Below, piece after piece: positions 9,539 through 19,834 of a stretch of DNA of 42,250 nt (positions are counted from its first letter, which is position 1; every line of letters starts with the position of its first letter). The notes under the pieces were generated by a model, which was not told the origin of the DNA, ran no database searches, and saw only the letters and a list, made by a program, of their open reading frames with translations. Source of the DNA: Flavobacteriaceae bacterium ASP10-09a. GTDB lineage: Bacteria > Bacteroidota > Bacteroidia > Flavobacteriales > Flavobacteriaceae. A program made the position numbers and the translations under genes. The stretch lies in the NCBI GenBank assembly GCA_000981625.1, contig LAQA01000049.1, positions 1-42,250 of the forward strand, written 5' to 3'.

Positions 9539-10040
9539 TAATTTTTGTGCTAATGTATTCTTTAATCTGTAGTGCTATTTCTTTTGTAACACCTTTAATA
9601 ACTAGATCATCACTACTATCTCCAGCTGTATATACACTTAAAGATGCCAAACCAAATAATCTTAAAGTTGGTTTCTCGTCAATTTCTACATGTTGAATTC
9701 TAGAGAATGGAACTGTTGTGATTTTCTTGATAAATAAACCAGATTTATAAGAAATATCTTTTTCTCTTAAAGCATATTTTCTTTTTGGAAAACTTAGTAT
9801 TAAATACAAAAAAATGCATCCAAAAAGTAGTAGAAAAAGGGCATATATTAAAATTATATATATTTTTATTCCTTCATGAAAAACGAGTTTGTGTAATAAA
9901 ATTAATCCCGTAAAAAGTGGAATGAAAAACAAAAAAAAATTGATAATAATTACTTTTAAATAACTTTTAACAATTTTTTTAAATTCAATCTTGGTAATAT
10001 CTGGTAAGTTTAAAACTAAATCGTTCTTAAAAGTGGTCAT
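9531..10040 (-). CDS. bPH_2 domain membrane protein, YdbS-like
   Basis: 169 residues: two membrane helices (about 30-55 and 60-85) and then one bPH_2 domain containing VPFSRIQHVEI and LFGLASLSVYTAG. It is the one-domain partner of the three-domain protein that follows, with which it overlaps by 8 nt, and the two probably form a complex. Only 5 nt separate it from the upstream CCG-domain gene. Confidence 0.85.
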   Translation of the reverse strand: MTTFKNDLVLNLPDITKIEFKKIVKSYLKVIIINFFLFFIPLFTGLILLHKLVFHEGIKIYIILIYALFLLLFGCIFLYLILSFPKRKYALREKDISYKSGLFIKKITTVPFSRIQHVEIDEKPTLRLFGLASLSVYTAGDSSDDLVIKGVTKEIALQIKEYISTKINE

Positions 10041-10045
10041 TAAGT

Positions 10046-10825
10046 TTATAAATTATTTGCTTCTGCAATTAATTCTGCAATATCTTTAACTTGAACTTCT
10101 GCTTCCTTTTCTTTAAATTTAATTCCGTCTGTCATCATTGTATTGCAATAAGGACAGCCTGTTGCAATAATATGTGGTTTGGTCTCTAAAGCATCTTCTG
10201 TTCTTAAAATATTAATTTCTTTATCCCCTTTTTCTGCATCTTTAAACATTTGTGCGCCTCCAGCTCCACAACATAAAGCTGAAGATTTGTTGCGTTTCAT
10301 TTCTGTTAAATTAACACCTAATCTATTTATTAAATCTCTTGGAGATTCATAGACATCATTTCCTCTTCCTAAATAACAAGGGTCATGAAAAGTTACTCTT
10401 TTTCCTTTTAAAGTTGTGTCGTCTATTTTTAAGCGACCTTCAGAAATTAAATTTTGAATAAATTGTGTGTGGTGAAAAACTTCATATTTTCCTCCTAAAC
10501 TTGGATATTCATTTTTTAAAGTATTAAACGAATGAGGATCACAAGTAACAATTTTCTTTACTTCGTATCCATTTAAAACTTCAATGTTCATCATCGCTTG
10601 CATTTGAAACAAGAACTCATTTCCTGCTCTTTTTGCTGCGTCTCCTGTAGAAGATTCCTCAGTTCCTAAAACTGCAAAATCTACATTAGCTTGATGTAGT
10701 ATTTTAACAAATGCTCTAGATATTTTCTTTGCTCTATCATCATAACTTCCTGCTGCGCCAACCCAGAACAAGACTTCTGGTTCTTTACCTTGGGCCATCA
10801 TATCTGCCATTGTAGGTACGTTCAT
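10046..10825 (-). CDS. CCG-domain (Fe-S)-binding protein, HdrB/HdrD-like
   Basis: Cysteine-rich electron-transfer subunit with two CCG domains. The second is complete: Cys150 (HDPCY), Cys185-Cys186 (CCGAGG), Cys224 and Cys227 (GCPYC), the ligand set for a non-cubane 4Fe-4S cluster. The first is degenerate: where homologues usually carry cysteines there is Ala24 (VGAAGS), Ser58-Ser59-Thr60 (EESSTGD) and Ser99 (CDPHSF), with only Cys95 left. The upstream neighbour on the same strand is a membrane 4Fe-4S protein. Together they correspond to the two halves of FadF-type quinone reductases, so this is probably its catalytic half. Soluble; no signal peptide. Confidence 0.85.
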   Translation of the reverse strand: MNVPTMADMMAQGKEPEVLFWVGAAGSYDDRAKKISRAFVKILHQANVDFAVLGTEESSTGDAAKRAGNEFLFQMQAMMNIEVLNGYEVKKIVTCDPHSFNTLKNEYPSLGGKYEVFHHTQFIQNLISEGRLKIDDTTLKGKRVTFHDPCYLGRGNDVYESPRDLINRLGVNLTEMKRNKSSALCCGAGGAQMFKDAEKGDKEINILRTEDALETKPHIIATGCPYCNTMMTDGIKFKEKEAEVQVKDIAELIAEANNL

Positions 10826-10900
10826 TTTTTTAGTTTTAAGTTGTTAGTTTTAAATTATGAGTTTTTTTCTACTAGGTGAAATTTATAATTCAAAATTTAT

Positions 10901-12217
10901 CTACTCTTCATCTGCCCAATTCAATCTATCTTGTTGGTTATATTGCCAAGGAGCACCATTGTTTTCAATATTGGTCATCATCATATTTAACTCTTGTGGT
11001 GCAGCACTTTCTTCCATCACTAAATATCTCCTCATATCCATAATAATAGATAATGGATCTATATTCACAGGACATTCTTCTACACAAGCATTACAACTTG
11101 TACAAGCCCATAATTCTTCTGGTGAAATATAATCGTTTAGTAATTGCTTTCCATCATCAACAAAAGTTCCTTTATTTAAATCTATATTTCTACCAACTTC
11201 TTCAAGTCTATCGCGAGTGTCCATCATAATTTTTCTTGGCGACAACTCCTTACCTGTTAAGTTTGCAGGACATACAGATGTACAACGACCACATTCTGTA
11301 CATGTATAAGCATTTAATAATTGTACCCAATTTAAATCGGCAACATCAGAAGCTCCAAACTTTTCTGGAACCGTATCTTCCGCTCCTTCAGGTGGCGCTG
11401 CATATGGATCTGCATCTGGATCCATCATTAATTTAACTTCGGTTGTAACCGACTCTAAATTTGTGAATTGACCTTTTAAATTTAAATTCGCAAAATATGT
11501 GTTTGGAAAAGCTAATAAAATATGTAAATGCTTTGAGTAAAATAAATAATTTAAGAAAACTAAGATTCCCAAAATGTGGAACCACCAAGCACTTCTTTCT
11601 ATTGTATGTATTACTTCTAAAGAAAAACCATCAAATAAGGGAGAAATAAATTGACTAACTACATTCCCTATTCCTGCTTGTTGAAATGGTGTGTCTGTCG
11701 CATTCATTATTAGAAAGAGAGACATTAAAACCATTTCAAAATAAAGGATATTGTTTCCATCATTTTTAGGCCAACCTTTCATTTCTTTACTTAAAAAACG
11801 TTTTATATTAGATACATTTCTACGCAACCAAAAAATAACAACAGCTACAAAAACTAGTGTAGCTAACACTTCAAAAGTGCCAATTAAAAATCCATAAATT
11901 TCATTCCCTAAAGGGACTTGAAAAATTCTATGAGTTCCAAATAAACCATCAATAATAATTTCTAAAACCTCAATATTTATGATGATAAAACCAACATAAA
12001 CAATAATGTGTAAGAAACCAGATAAAGGTCTTTTTATCATTTTAGATTGCCCAAGAGCAATCATAATCATGTTCTTTAAACGTTCCGGTTTTTTGTCTGT
12101 TCTATTAACATCTTTTCCTAATTTGATATTTCTTGAAACTTTTCTGATATTCATCAAAAAAAACCCCATACCAGCAATTAGTGCTAGTGCAAAAAATAGG
12201 TTTGGTAAGTATTGCAT
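10901..12217 (-). CDS. Membrane 4Fe-4S reductase subunit, FadF N-half-like
   Basis: 438 residues. The N-terminal half has about five or six hydrophobic segments with conserved-looking histidines in a cytochrome b/NarI-like arrangement. The C-terminal half carries two 4Fe-4S motifs, CTECGRCTSVCP and CTSCNACVEECP. Together with the CCG protein 75 nt downstream this looks like a split form of the FadF/HdrDE-type membrane reductase, which in other bacteria passes electrons from electron-transfer flavoprotein to menaquinone. The physiological donor here is inferred. It fits a run of genes that also makes menaquinone. Confidence 0.85.
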   Translation of the reverse strand: MQYLPNLFFALALIAGMGFFLMNIRKVSRNIKLGKDVNRTDKKPERLKNMIMIALGQSKMIKRPLSGFLHIIVYVGFIIINIEVLEIIIDGLFGTHRIFQVPLGNEIYGFLIGTFEVLATLVFVAVVIFWLRRNVSNIKRFLSKEMKGWPKNDGNNILYFEMVLMSLFLIMNATDTPFQQAGIGNVVSQFISPLFDGFSLEVIHTIERSAWWFHILGILVFLNYLFYSKHLHILLAFPNTYFANLNLKGQFTNLESVTTEVKLMMDPDADPYAAPPEGAEDTVPEKFGASDVADLNWVQLLNAYTCTECGRCTSVCPANLTGKELSPRKIMMDTRDRLEEVGRNIDLNKGTFVDDGKQLLNDYISPEELWACTSCNACVEECPVNIDPLSIIMDMRRYLVMEESAAPQELNMMMTNIENNGAPWQYNQQDRLNWADEE

Positions 12218-12248
12218 ACTATTTTAAATATATTGTATAAGACGAATC

Positions 12249-13214
12249 TTATCGATTGGTTTTGTTGTTTTTATTATTTTCCTCATTAAAAGATTTTGCT
12301 CTTTTACCAAATAAAGAAAAGTGAACAAACCTCTTAGGATTAAGCTTCATTTCTCTTAACAAATATTCTAATTCTTTAGACACATTTGTTAAGTTATCAT
12401 ACATAGCATCATCGTTTATTAATTTACCTAGAGTGCCTTTTCCTTTATCCATACCATCTAATAAAGAATTTACAGATGTAAGTGTTAATTCTGCTTTTCT
12501 CATAATTTCTCCAATATTTGAGTTGGCTAAAGTGTCTGTTACTTTTGATAAATTATTTGTTATATTTTTTGTATTTTCTATAGTTTCTTTTAAACCAATA
12601 GAAGTAGAATCTATCATTAAATTTACAGAACTAAGTGTTTCTCTAATATCAACAATTGTAAGTTCTAAACCTTTTACAGATCTTTTAATACTTTCTGATG
12701 TTTTGTAATCTAAAACATTATTTATTCTTTGAAATAGGGTGTCTGCACTTACAATTACATTTTCTAACTTTGCTTGAATAGGATCTAATTTTTCACCAAT
12801 AGAAGTAAATAAACTTGATTCAATTTCTCCTTTTAAGAAATCACCAGAAACTGCTGATTCACCTTTATAGCTTGGTATAATAGCTAGGTTAGAACCTGAT
12901 AATGGATTTGGAGAATAAATTTTTACAACACTATTTTTAGAAAATTCAAAATCATTTTCTAAAGAAAAACGAACAATCAGGTCACCTCTTTTTCCTGGAC
13001 TATCATTAAAGTCTATATCATCAACCTGACCAACTTTTAAACCGTTTATAGTAACTAAACTAGCCTCTGTTAAACCACCAACATTCGTATATTCTACATT
13101 ATAGAATCTACTGTTTGGTTGAAAAACGTCATGACCTTTTAGGAAGTTAAACCCCCATATGAAACCAACAATAATAATAATTAGGACTATTCCTGTTTTT
13201 AATTCTTTAGACAT
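12249..13214 (-). CDS. MCE/MlaD-domain lipid transport protein
   Basis: 321 residues. An N-terminal membrane helix (about 7-24) anchors it in the inner membrane. The MCE domain follows at about 36-115 (FYNVEYTNVGGLTEASLV is the typical opening). The rest is a long predicted helix, as expected for the periplasmic tunnel or tether of phospholipid transporters of the Mla type. No ABC permease or ATPase lies beside it in this window, so the transporter partners must be encoded elsewhere. It is 31 nt upstream of the Fe-S reductase gene and 54 nt downstream of the amidase. Confidence 0.88.
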   Translation of the reverse strand: MSKELKTGIVLIIIIVGFIWGFNFLKGHDVFQPNSRFYNVEYTNVGGLTEASLVTINGLKVGQVDDIDFNDSPGKRGDLIVRFSLENDFEFSKNSVVKIYSPNPLSGSNLAIIPSYKGESAVSGDFLKGEIESSLFTSIGEKLDPIQAKLENVIVSADTLFQRINNVLDYKTSESIKRSVKGLELTIVDIRETLSSVNLMIDSTSIGLKETIENTKNITNNLSKVTDTLANSNIGEIMRKAELTLTSVNSLLDGMDKGKGTLGKLINDDAMYDNLTNVSKELEYLLREMKLNPKRFVHFSLFGKRAKSFNEENNKNNKTNR

Positions 13215-13268
13215 AAATAGAAATTTAATAACAAAATTACTAATAATTTTTGGTTGAAACTACCAAAA

Positions 13269-14366
13269 CTACTGCATTTTCTTTGCTTCTAGAACAGAGA
13301 TTTTTTCTCCTCTTTTAAAAGCAACAATAAATGCTGTTGAATATCCTTTTTGTTTCGCTATTTTTAACGCTTTTAGAACCTTTTTATATTCAGAAGTATT
13401 ACTATAATAATATTTGTAAAAATTACCAACCTTAACAACTTGCACCTTTTTCAACCCTTTAAAGTTATAAGATTTTGTAGAAATTTTATTTTTCCCAGAA
13501 GCAATCTGAATTTTAAATTCAATCGTATTTTTTATATTTTCATCAGTGTCTAAAACTTCTACAATTGTATTTACTTTTAAATGATTTACGTAATTTTTAA
13601 TTGCATCAGACACCGCTTTACCCATTTGTTGCTGACCTTTCTTTGAATTAAGATATCTACCCTCCTTTTTATTTGTTAAAAAACCTAATTCTATCAAAAC
13701 ACTAGGCATAATCGTTTCTCTTAAAACTTGAAAATTATCTTGTTTTACTTTTCTGTCTAACCTTTTTAGTTCTTTTGTGAAATTTATTTGAATTAAGCTT
13801 GCAATTTCTAAACTCTTATCTAAATTTTCTTCTTGTAAAAGCGATAAACCGATAACAGATTCTGCAGAGTTTGAATCAAAACCTTTGTATTTTTCTTTAT
13901 AATTATCTTCTTCTAAGATTACTGCATTTTCTCTCTTTGCAATTTCTAAGTTCTTTTTATTCCCTCTTAAACCTAATACAAAAGTTCCTGCTCCAAAAGC
14001 ATTAGATGTATGAGAGTCACAGTGAATAGATACAAATAAATCTGCTTTTGCAGTATTTGCAATATCTCCTCTTTTCCAAAGTGCAATTTTTACATCGGTT
14101 TTTCTTGTATATAATACTTTAATATCTTTCTCTTTTTTTAATTCAGCACCAACCATTAAAGCTACTTTTAGTGCAATATTTTTTTCTTTATAGCCATTGC
14201 CTAAATTACCCGGGTCTTTACCTCCATGGCCAGCATCTAAGACAATTGTGTAACTTTTTTGTGCGTAAATAAATGTCGATGAGAAAAAGAAAATTGATAT
14301 AAAAATTGGTAAAAAAAACAGGTTTTTTACTTTGGTATTAAATTTGTTAGTTTGTAGAAAATTCAT
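13269..14366 (-). CDS. N-acetylmuramoyl-L-alanine amidase (Amidase_3)
   Basis: Zinc hydrolase that cuts the bond between N-acetylmuramic acid and the peptide of murein in the periplasm. A signal peptide (hydrophobic core about 17-30, ending FIYAQ) precedes an Amidase_3 domain with His47 (LDAGHGG), Glu61 (YKEKN), His115 (VSIHCDSH) and Glu226 (VLIELGF). A stretch of about 45 residues between His115 and the last Glu may be a regulatory helix. The C-terminal 80 residues look like a SPOR-type repeat domain. Start set at ATG 14366; an immediately preceding TTG (14369) is in frame. It heads the eleven-gene minus-strand run, divergent from lptD. Confidence 0.9.
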   Translation of the reverse strand: MNFLQTNKFNTKVKNLFFLPIFISIFFFSSTFIYAQKSYTIVLDAGHGGKDPGNLGNGYKEKNIALKVALMVGAELKKEKDIKVLYTRKTDVKIALWKRGDIANTAKADLFVSIHCDSHTSNAFGAGTFVLGLRGNKKNLEIAKRENAVILEEDNYKEKYKGFDSNSAESVIGLSLLQEENLDKSLEIASLIQINFTKELKRLDRKVKQDNFQVLRETIMPSVLIELGFLTNKKEGRYLNSKKGQQQMGKAVSDAIKNYVNHLKVNTIVEVLDTDENIKNTIEFKIQIASGKNKISTKSYNFKGLKKVQVVKVGNFYKYYYSNTSEYKKVLKALKIAKQKGYSTAFIVAFKRGEKISVLEAKKMQ

Positions 14367-14458
14367 CAATAAAATTTAACTAATTTTGGGAACTTTAATT
14401 TGGTGTTCCAAATATTGAACCATACTTTTACTTTTATACAAAAATAGTATTTATAGCA

Positions 14459-17149
14459 TTGCAAACAAACCTATCATACATACTTTTATTTTGCAGTTTC
14501 TTTTTTATAAAGATCAGTTTTGCACAAGATATAAAGTCTAGAGGGAAAACGATAATTCCTCTAATAAAAAAAGATACAATTCTACCAAATAAGAAAGATT
14601 TTTTGTTTGATGCAAAAAAAGACAGCTTACTTCAAAAGAATAAAGATACAATTTCTATAGATTCTATAAAACCTAGAGAAAGTGTTGAGGATATTATAAT
14701 TCATGTTGCAAAAGATTACACAATACAAAATGCAAAAGATAAAACAGTTACTCTTTATAATGATGCAAATATAAAATATACAGATATTGATTTAAAAGCA
14801 GGAATTATAATTATTGATTACAAGAAAAACACGCTTTTTGCCAAAGGAATCATAGACAGTACTGGCTATAATCAAAAACCTATTTTTAAACAAGGTAACG
14901 AAGAATCTGAACAAGATTCAATAATTTATAACTTTAAAAGTAAACGTGCTATCATTTATGGTTTAAAAACTAAACAAGGTGAAATGTTTACTTATGGTGA
15001 AAAAACCAAACGTGTAAATGATTCTACAGTTTACATTAGAAAAATACGTTTTACAACTTCAGAGAAAAAAAATCCTGATTATTATATAGCTACTGACAAA
15101 GCAAAGTTAGTTCCAGGTAAAAAAATTATTGTAGGTGTAAGTAATTTAGTTTTAGCAGATGTTCCTACTCCTTTATTTCTACCATTCGCATATTTTCCAA
15201 TGACAGAAACTAGTGTTTCTGGATTTTTAATTCCTGCTTTTGATACAGGAAGCAGTAATAGAGGAATAGGTTTTCAAAATGGAGGATATTATTTTGCGCT
15301 AAGTGATTACGCAGATTTAACTGTTTTAGGTGATGTATACACTAATGGAAGTTGGGGTACAAAAATATCATCGAATTATAAAAAGAGGTATAGATTTAAT
15401 GGTACTTTTAGTTTTAATTTCGAAAACATTATTAATGGCATTAGAGGTTTTAGTTCTTACAGTAAAGCCAATAACTTTAATCTTAAATGGTCACATAATC
15501 AAGATCAAAAAGCAAGTCCTAACTCAAGATTTACAGCTTCTGTAAATTTAGGAAGTAGTCGTTTCTTTAGAGAATCTCTCAATCAATTTAATGTTGCACA
15601 AACACAAAATAATACACTAAACTCTTCTATAAATTACAGTAAAACTTTTGTAGACACTCCTTTTAACATGGCTGTAACCGCCTCTCATCAACAAAACACC
15701 AATACAGAAAGGATTACAATGACACTTCCTTCATTAACATTAAACATGAATAGATTGTATCCGTTTGCAGGTAAAGGTGGTATTAAAAAAAATCCAATTC
15801 AAAAGTTAGGATTCAATTACAATATGCAAGGTCAGTATTTAATTAATACCACAGATGATGCTTTTTTTACAAGTGAAATGTTTAAAACAGCTAGGTCTGG
15901 TGTACAACATAAAACAAGTACGAGCACCAATATAAAAGCCTTTAAATATTTTACACTATCACCAAGTGCTAATTATGAAGAAACTTGGCAGTTTGATTAT
16001 ATTAACAAAGAGTATGATGTTTCGGATAACGTAGTTGTAACCGATACTTTAAGAGGGTTTAAAACCTATCGAGAGTATAATATGGGTGTTAGTTTATCAA
16101 CTAATATCTACGGTACTTTTAACTTTAATAAAGGACGATTAAAAGCTATAAGACATACTATTAGACCAACTATTTCTTATTCTTATAGACCAGATTTTAA
16201 AGACAATTATATTAAAGAAGTTAGACAAAGTGAGCTTGCTACAGATTTGCAACAATATACAATTTTTGATCAAGGAATTTATGGGGCTCCTTCAGCTGGA
16301 TTAAATAATTCTATAGGAATCTCTTTAAATAATGTTTTAGAAGCTAAAATGGCACCTAAAGATCCCGAAAGTGATGAAGAAGATGAAAAAATCATGCTTT
16401 TAAATAATTTAAATTTCAACTCTTCATATAATATTGCTGCTGATAGTTTACGTTGGTCTAACGTTCGATTTTCAGCAGGAACAAGGTTATTGAAAGACAA
16501 ACTAGCTTTAAATTTTAACGGTTCTCTAGATCCTTATCAAGTAAACGAAGAAGGACGACAAATAAATAAGTTTAATCCTAATATTTTTAGACTATCCAAT
16601 GCGAACCTAACAGCAAACTACTCTATTTCTAGTGCAGATTTTGATAAAAGTAAAAAAGAAAGTAAAGACAATAACCAAAGTAACGACACAAGGAATGGAA
16701 ATGGGGCAAATAATCCTCCAGATGTCATGGGTATAAATATTGACCCCAGAGATACAAGACAAAATAATAGCAATAAAAGAGAAACTTCCAAAACTGAATT
16801 ATATAGAGCTAAAATACCTTGGTCTATAAACTTAGTTTATTCTGCAAACTATAGCAATAATGGCATTGATCCTGGAAAAATCGGAGTGCATACTCTAGGT
16901 TTTGGTGGAAATATTGAATTATCTCCTAAATGGAAAGTTGGTTACTCTTCAGGTTATGATGTTAAAAATGGCGCTTTTTCTTTCTCAAGATTTAATTTTA
17001 CGAGAGATTTAGATAGTTGGAAGTTCAATTTTAACTGGGTTCCTTTTGGCACTAACTCATCTTACACTTTTTTTATAGGAATAAAATCTTCTACTTTGGC
17101 TGATTTAAAATGGGATAAAAACAAACCACCGGATAGAAGGTTATTTTAG
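14459..17149 (+). CDS. lptD: LPS-assembly outer-membrane protein LptD-like
   Basis: 896 residues. A signal peptide (LLFCSFFFIKISFAQ) is followed by a linker and an OstA/LptD-type N-terminal domain (about 85-260; DKTVTLYNDANIKY, VPTPLFLPFAYFP). The rest is a long C-terminal beta-barrel of alternating polar and aromatic strands, with Asn/Lys-rich loops. An acidic run (DPESDEEDEK) and a low-complexity Asn/Lys-rich linker probably lie in exposed loops. It would insert lipopolysaccharide into the outer leaflet. The start is TTG at 14459: no in-frame ATG lies before the signal peptide, and the TTG gives a normal one. Divergent from the amidase with about 90 nt between. Confidence 0.85.
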   Translation: MQTNLSYILLFCSFFFIKISFAQDIKSRGKTIIPLIKKDTILPNKKDFLFDAKKDSLLQKNKDTISIDSIKPRESVEDIIIHVAKDYTIQNAKDKTVTLYNDANIKYTDIDLKAGIIIIDYKKNTLFAKGIIDSTGYNQKPIFKQGNEESEQDSIIYNFKSKRAIIYGLKTKQGEMFTYGEKTKRVNDSTVYIRKIRFTTSEKKNPDYYIATDKAKLVPGKKIIVGVSNLVLADVPTPLFLPFAYFPMTETSVSGFLIPAFDTGSSNRGIGFQNGGYYFALSDYADLTVLGDVYTNGSWGTKISSNYKKRYRFNGTFSFNFENIINGIRGFSSYSKANNFNLKWSHNQDQKASPNSRFTASVNLGSSRFFRESLNQFNVAQTQNNTLNSSINYSKTFVDTPFNMAVTASHQQNTNTERITMTLPSLTLNMNRLYPFAGKGGIKKNPIQKLGFNYNMQGQYLINTTDDAFFTSEMFKTARSGVQHKTSTSTNIKAFKYFTLSPSANYEETWQFDYINKEYDVSDNVVVTDTLRGFKTYREYNMGVSLSTNIYGTFNFNKGRLKAIRHTIRPTISYSYRPDFKDNYIKEVRQSELATDLQQYTIFDQGIYGAPSAGLNNSIGISLNNVLEAKMAPKDPESDEEDEKIMLLNNLNFNSSYNIAADSLRWSNVRFSAGTRLLKDKLALNFNGSLDPYQVNEEGRQINKFNPNIFRLSNANLTANYSISSADFDKSKKESKDNNQSNDTRNGNGANNPPDVMGINIDPRDTRQNNSNKRETSKTELYRAKIPWSINLVYSANYSNNGIDPGKIGVHTLGFGGNIELSPKWKVGYSSGYDVKNGAFSFSRFNFTRDLDSWKFNFNWVPFGTNSSYTFFIGIKSSTLADLKWDKNKPPDRRLF

Positions 17150-17198
17150 TTATAACTAATGGAAGCTAGAAAAAAAAATAAACTTTGAAACTAATCAA

Positions 17199-17579
17199 AT
17201 GAAAAAAATAATAACAACGAGTAAAGCACCTGCACCTATTGGACCATATAATCAAGCTGTTTTAAGCGGAAACACTCTATATACTTCTGGCCAAATTGCT
17301 ATAAACCCAGAAAATGGAGAGCTTATTTTAGATACTATTGAGGCTGAAACAAAACAAGTAATGGAAAACATGAAAGAAGTTTTAGCTGCTGCAGGAATGA
17401 CTTTTGAAAACATAATTAAAACATCGATATTTATTTCTGATATGAATAATTTCTCTAAAATAAATGCTGTTTATGGAGAGTATTTTAATGAAGAAACAGC
17501 ACCTGCAAGAGAAACTGTAGAAGTATCTAATTTGCCAAAATTTGTAAATGTTGAAATTAGTGCAATTGCTGTAAAATAG
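17199..17579 (+). CDS. ridA: RidA family reactive-intermediate deaminase
   Basis: 126 residues, the standard length. Removes the reactive enamines/imines made by pyridoxal enzymes. Family marks: PAPIGPYNQAV near the start, TSGQIAINPENGEL, and a C-terminal PARETVEVSNLPK with the arginine that binds the substrate carboxylate. Cytosolic and probably trimeric. It follows lptD by 49 nt and is closed by a strong terminator. Confidence 0.95.
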   Translation: MKKIITTSKAPAPIGPYNQAVLSGNTLYTSGQIAINPENGELILDTIEAETKQVMENMKEVLAAAGMTFENIIKTSIFISDMNNFSKINAVYGEYFNEETAPARETVEVSNLPKFVNVEISAIAVK

Positions 17580-17604
17580 TATTCAGATATTAAAATTTAA
17601 AGCT

Positions 17605-17648
17605 AAAAAAAACCTGATAGAAATAACTTTTCCATCAGGTTTTTTTTT
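17605..17648. terminator. Bidirectional rho-independent terminator
   Basis: CCTGAT (17613-17618) pairs with ATCAGG (17634-17639). Eight flanking A on the left and nine T on the right extend the stem and give a U-run in both directions. It sits between the convergent ridA (plus) and gap (minus) genes and should end both transcripts. Confidence 0.9.
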
Positions 17649-17670
17649 ATTTAATGCACTCTAAATTTGC

Positions 17671-18690
<1,020 letters not shown>

Positions 18691-19674
18691 CTAGATAGAC
18701 ATTATGTCTGATACTCTAATTAATTCTTTATTTATTTTTGATTGACCTTTAATTGCTTTTGCAAGAGGTGTTACAGTCATTTTATCACTTTTTAAACCAA
18801 CCATTAAATTAAATTTCCCCTCTAGTAAGCTTTCTACAGCTTTTACACCCATTCTACTAGCTAAAACTCTATCAAAACAAGATGGAGAACCTCCTCTTTG
18901 CATATGACCTAAAACAGAAACTCTAACTTCGTATTCTGGTAAATTTTCTTCTACGTAATCTTTTAATTCAAAAACATTTTTACCAATTTTATCTCCTTCA
19001 GCAACGATAACAATACTAGAAGATTTTCCAGATTCTTTACTTCTTGTTAAAGATTCTAATAAACGATCTAAACCTAGATCCTCTTCAGGAATTAAAATCT
19101 CTTCTGCTCCTGCTCCTACACCAGCATTTAAGGCAATATGCCCTACATCTCTACCCATTACTTCTACAAAAAAAAGTCTATTGTGTGATGATGCGGTATC
19201 TCTAATCTTATCAATTACGTCAACAACTGTATTTAATGTTGTATCGTATCCTATTGTGTGAGAAGTACCAGCTATATCATTATCTATTGTCCCTGGAATT
19301 CCCATCACTGGAAAATCAAACTCTTGATTAAATATTAGAGCTCCGGTAAAACTTCCATCTCCACCAATAACTACTAAAGCATCTATATTTGCTTTTACTA
19401 ATTGATTGTATGCTTCTTTTCTGCCTTCTTTCGTTCTAAAGTCTTTGGATCTTGCTGACTTTAAAAAAGTTCCTCCCTTATTGATAATTCCTTTTACACT
19501 ACGTGCATTAAGTTCAATAAAATCACCTTCAATCATTCCTTGATAACCACGATAAATTCCTGCAGATTCTATACCATAAAAAGCACAAGTTCTTACAACA
19601 GATCTAATTGCAGCATTCATCCCTGGAGAATCTCCTCCAGAAGTCATAACTCCTATTTTTTTAATTTCTTTCAT
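18691..19674 (-). CDS. pfkA: ATP-dependent 6-phosphofructokinase
   Basis: 327 residues. Phosphorylates fructose 6-phosphate to the 1,6-bisphosphate. Motifs: MTSGGDSPGMNAAIR for the nucleotide, GGDGSFTGA with the second Gly typical of ATP rather than diphosphate use, GIPGTIDND with the catalytic aspartates, and MGRDVGHIAL for the substrate. First gene of the pfkA-gap pair. Upstream, TAATTTTA on the minus strand resembles a -7 box with one mismatch. Confidence 0.96.
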   Translation of the reverse strand: MKEIKKIGVMTSGGDSPGMNAAIRSVVRTCAFYGIESAGIYRGYQGMIEGDFIELNARSVKGIINKGGTFLKSARSKDFRTKEGRKEAYNQLVKANIDALVVIGGDGSFTGALIFNQEFDFPVMGIPGTIDNDIAGTSHTIGYDTTLNTVVDVIDKIRDTASSHNRLFFVEVMGRDVGHIALNAGVGAGAEEILIPEEDLGLDRLLESLTRSKESGKSSSIVIVAEGDKIGKNVFELKDYVEENLPEYEVRVSVLGHMQRGGSPSCFDRVLASRMGVKAVESLLEGKFNLMVGLKSDKMTVTPLAKAIKGQSKINKELIRVSDIMSI

Positions 19675-19834
19675 AATTTAACAGCGTAAAATTAACTCTT
19701 TTAAGTGATTTAAAATAAAAAAACTACGAAATCGTTTTAGTTCGAAACCCTTATTTTTAAAAGGAAAAATGAGTTAATAGTTCGAAATGGCTTTCGTTTT
19801 TTTTTAATAAAAAGTGCGGATAAAAAGTAATAAA

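Noticed and set aside
19738..19796. AGTTCGAAA occurring twice, like a tRNA T-loop
   Set aside because: No acceptor stem, anticodon arm or CCA context surrounds either copy. The second copy forms only a 5-bp hairpin (CGAAA/TTTCG) with a T-run on the plus strand where no gene ends.
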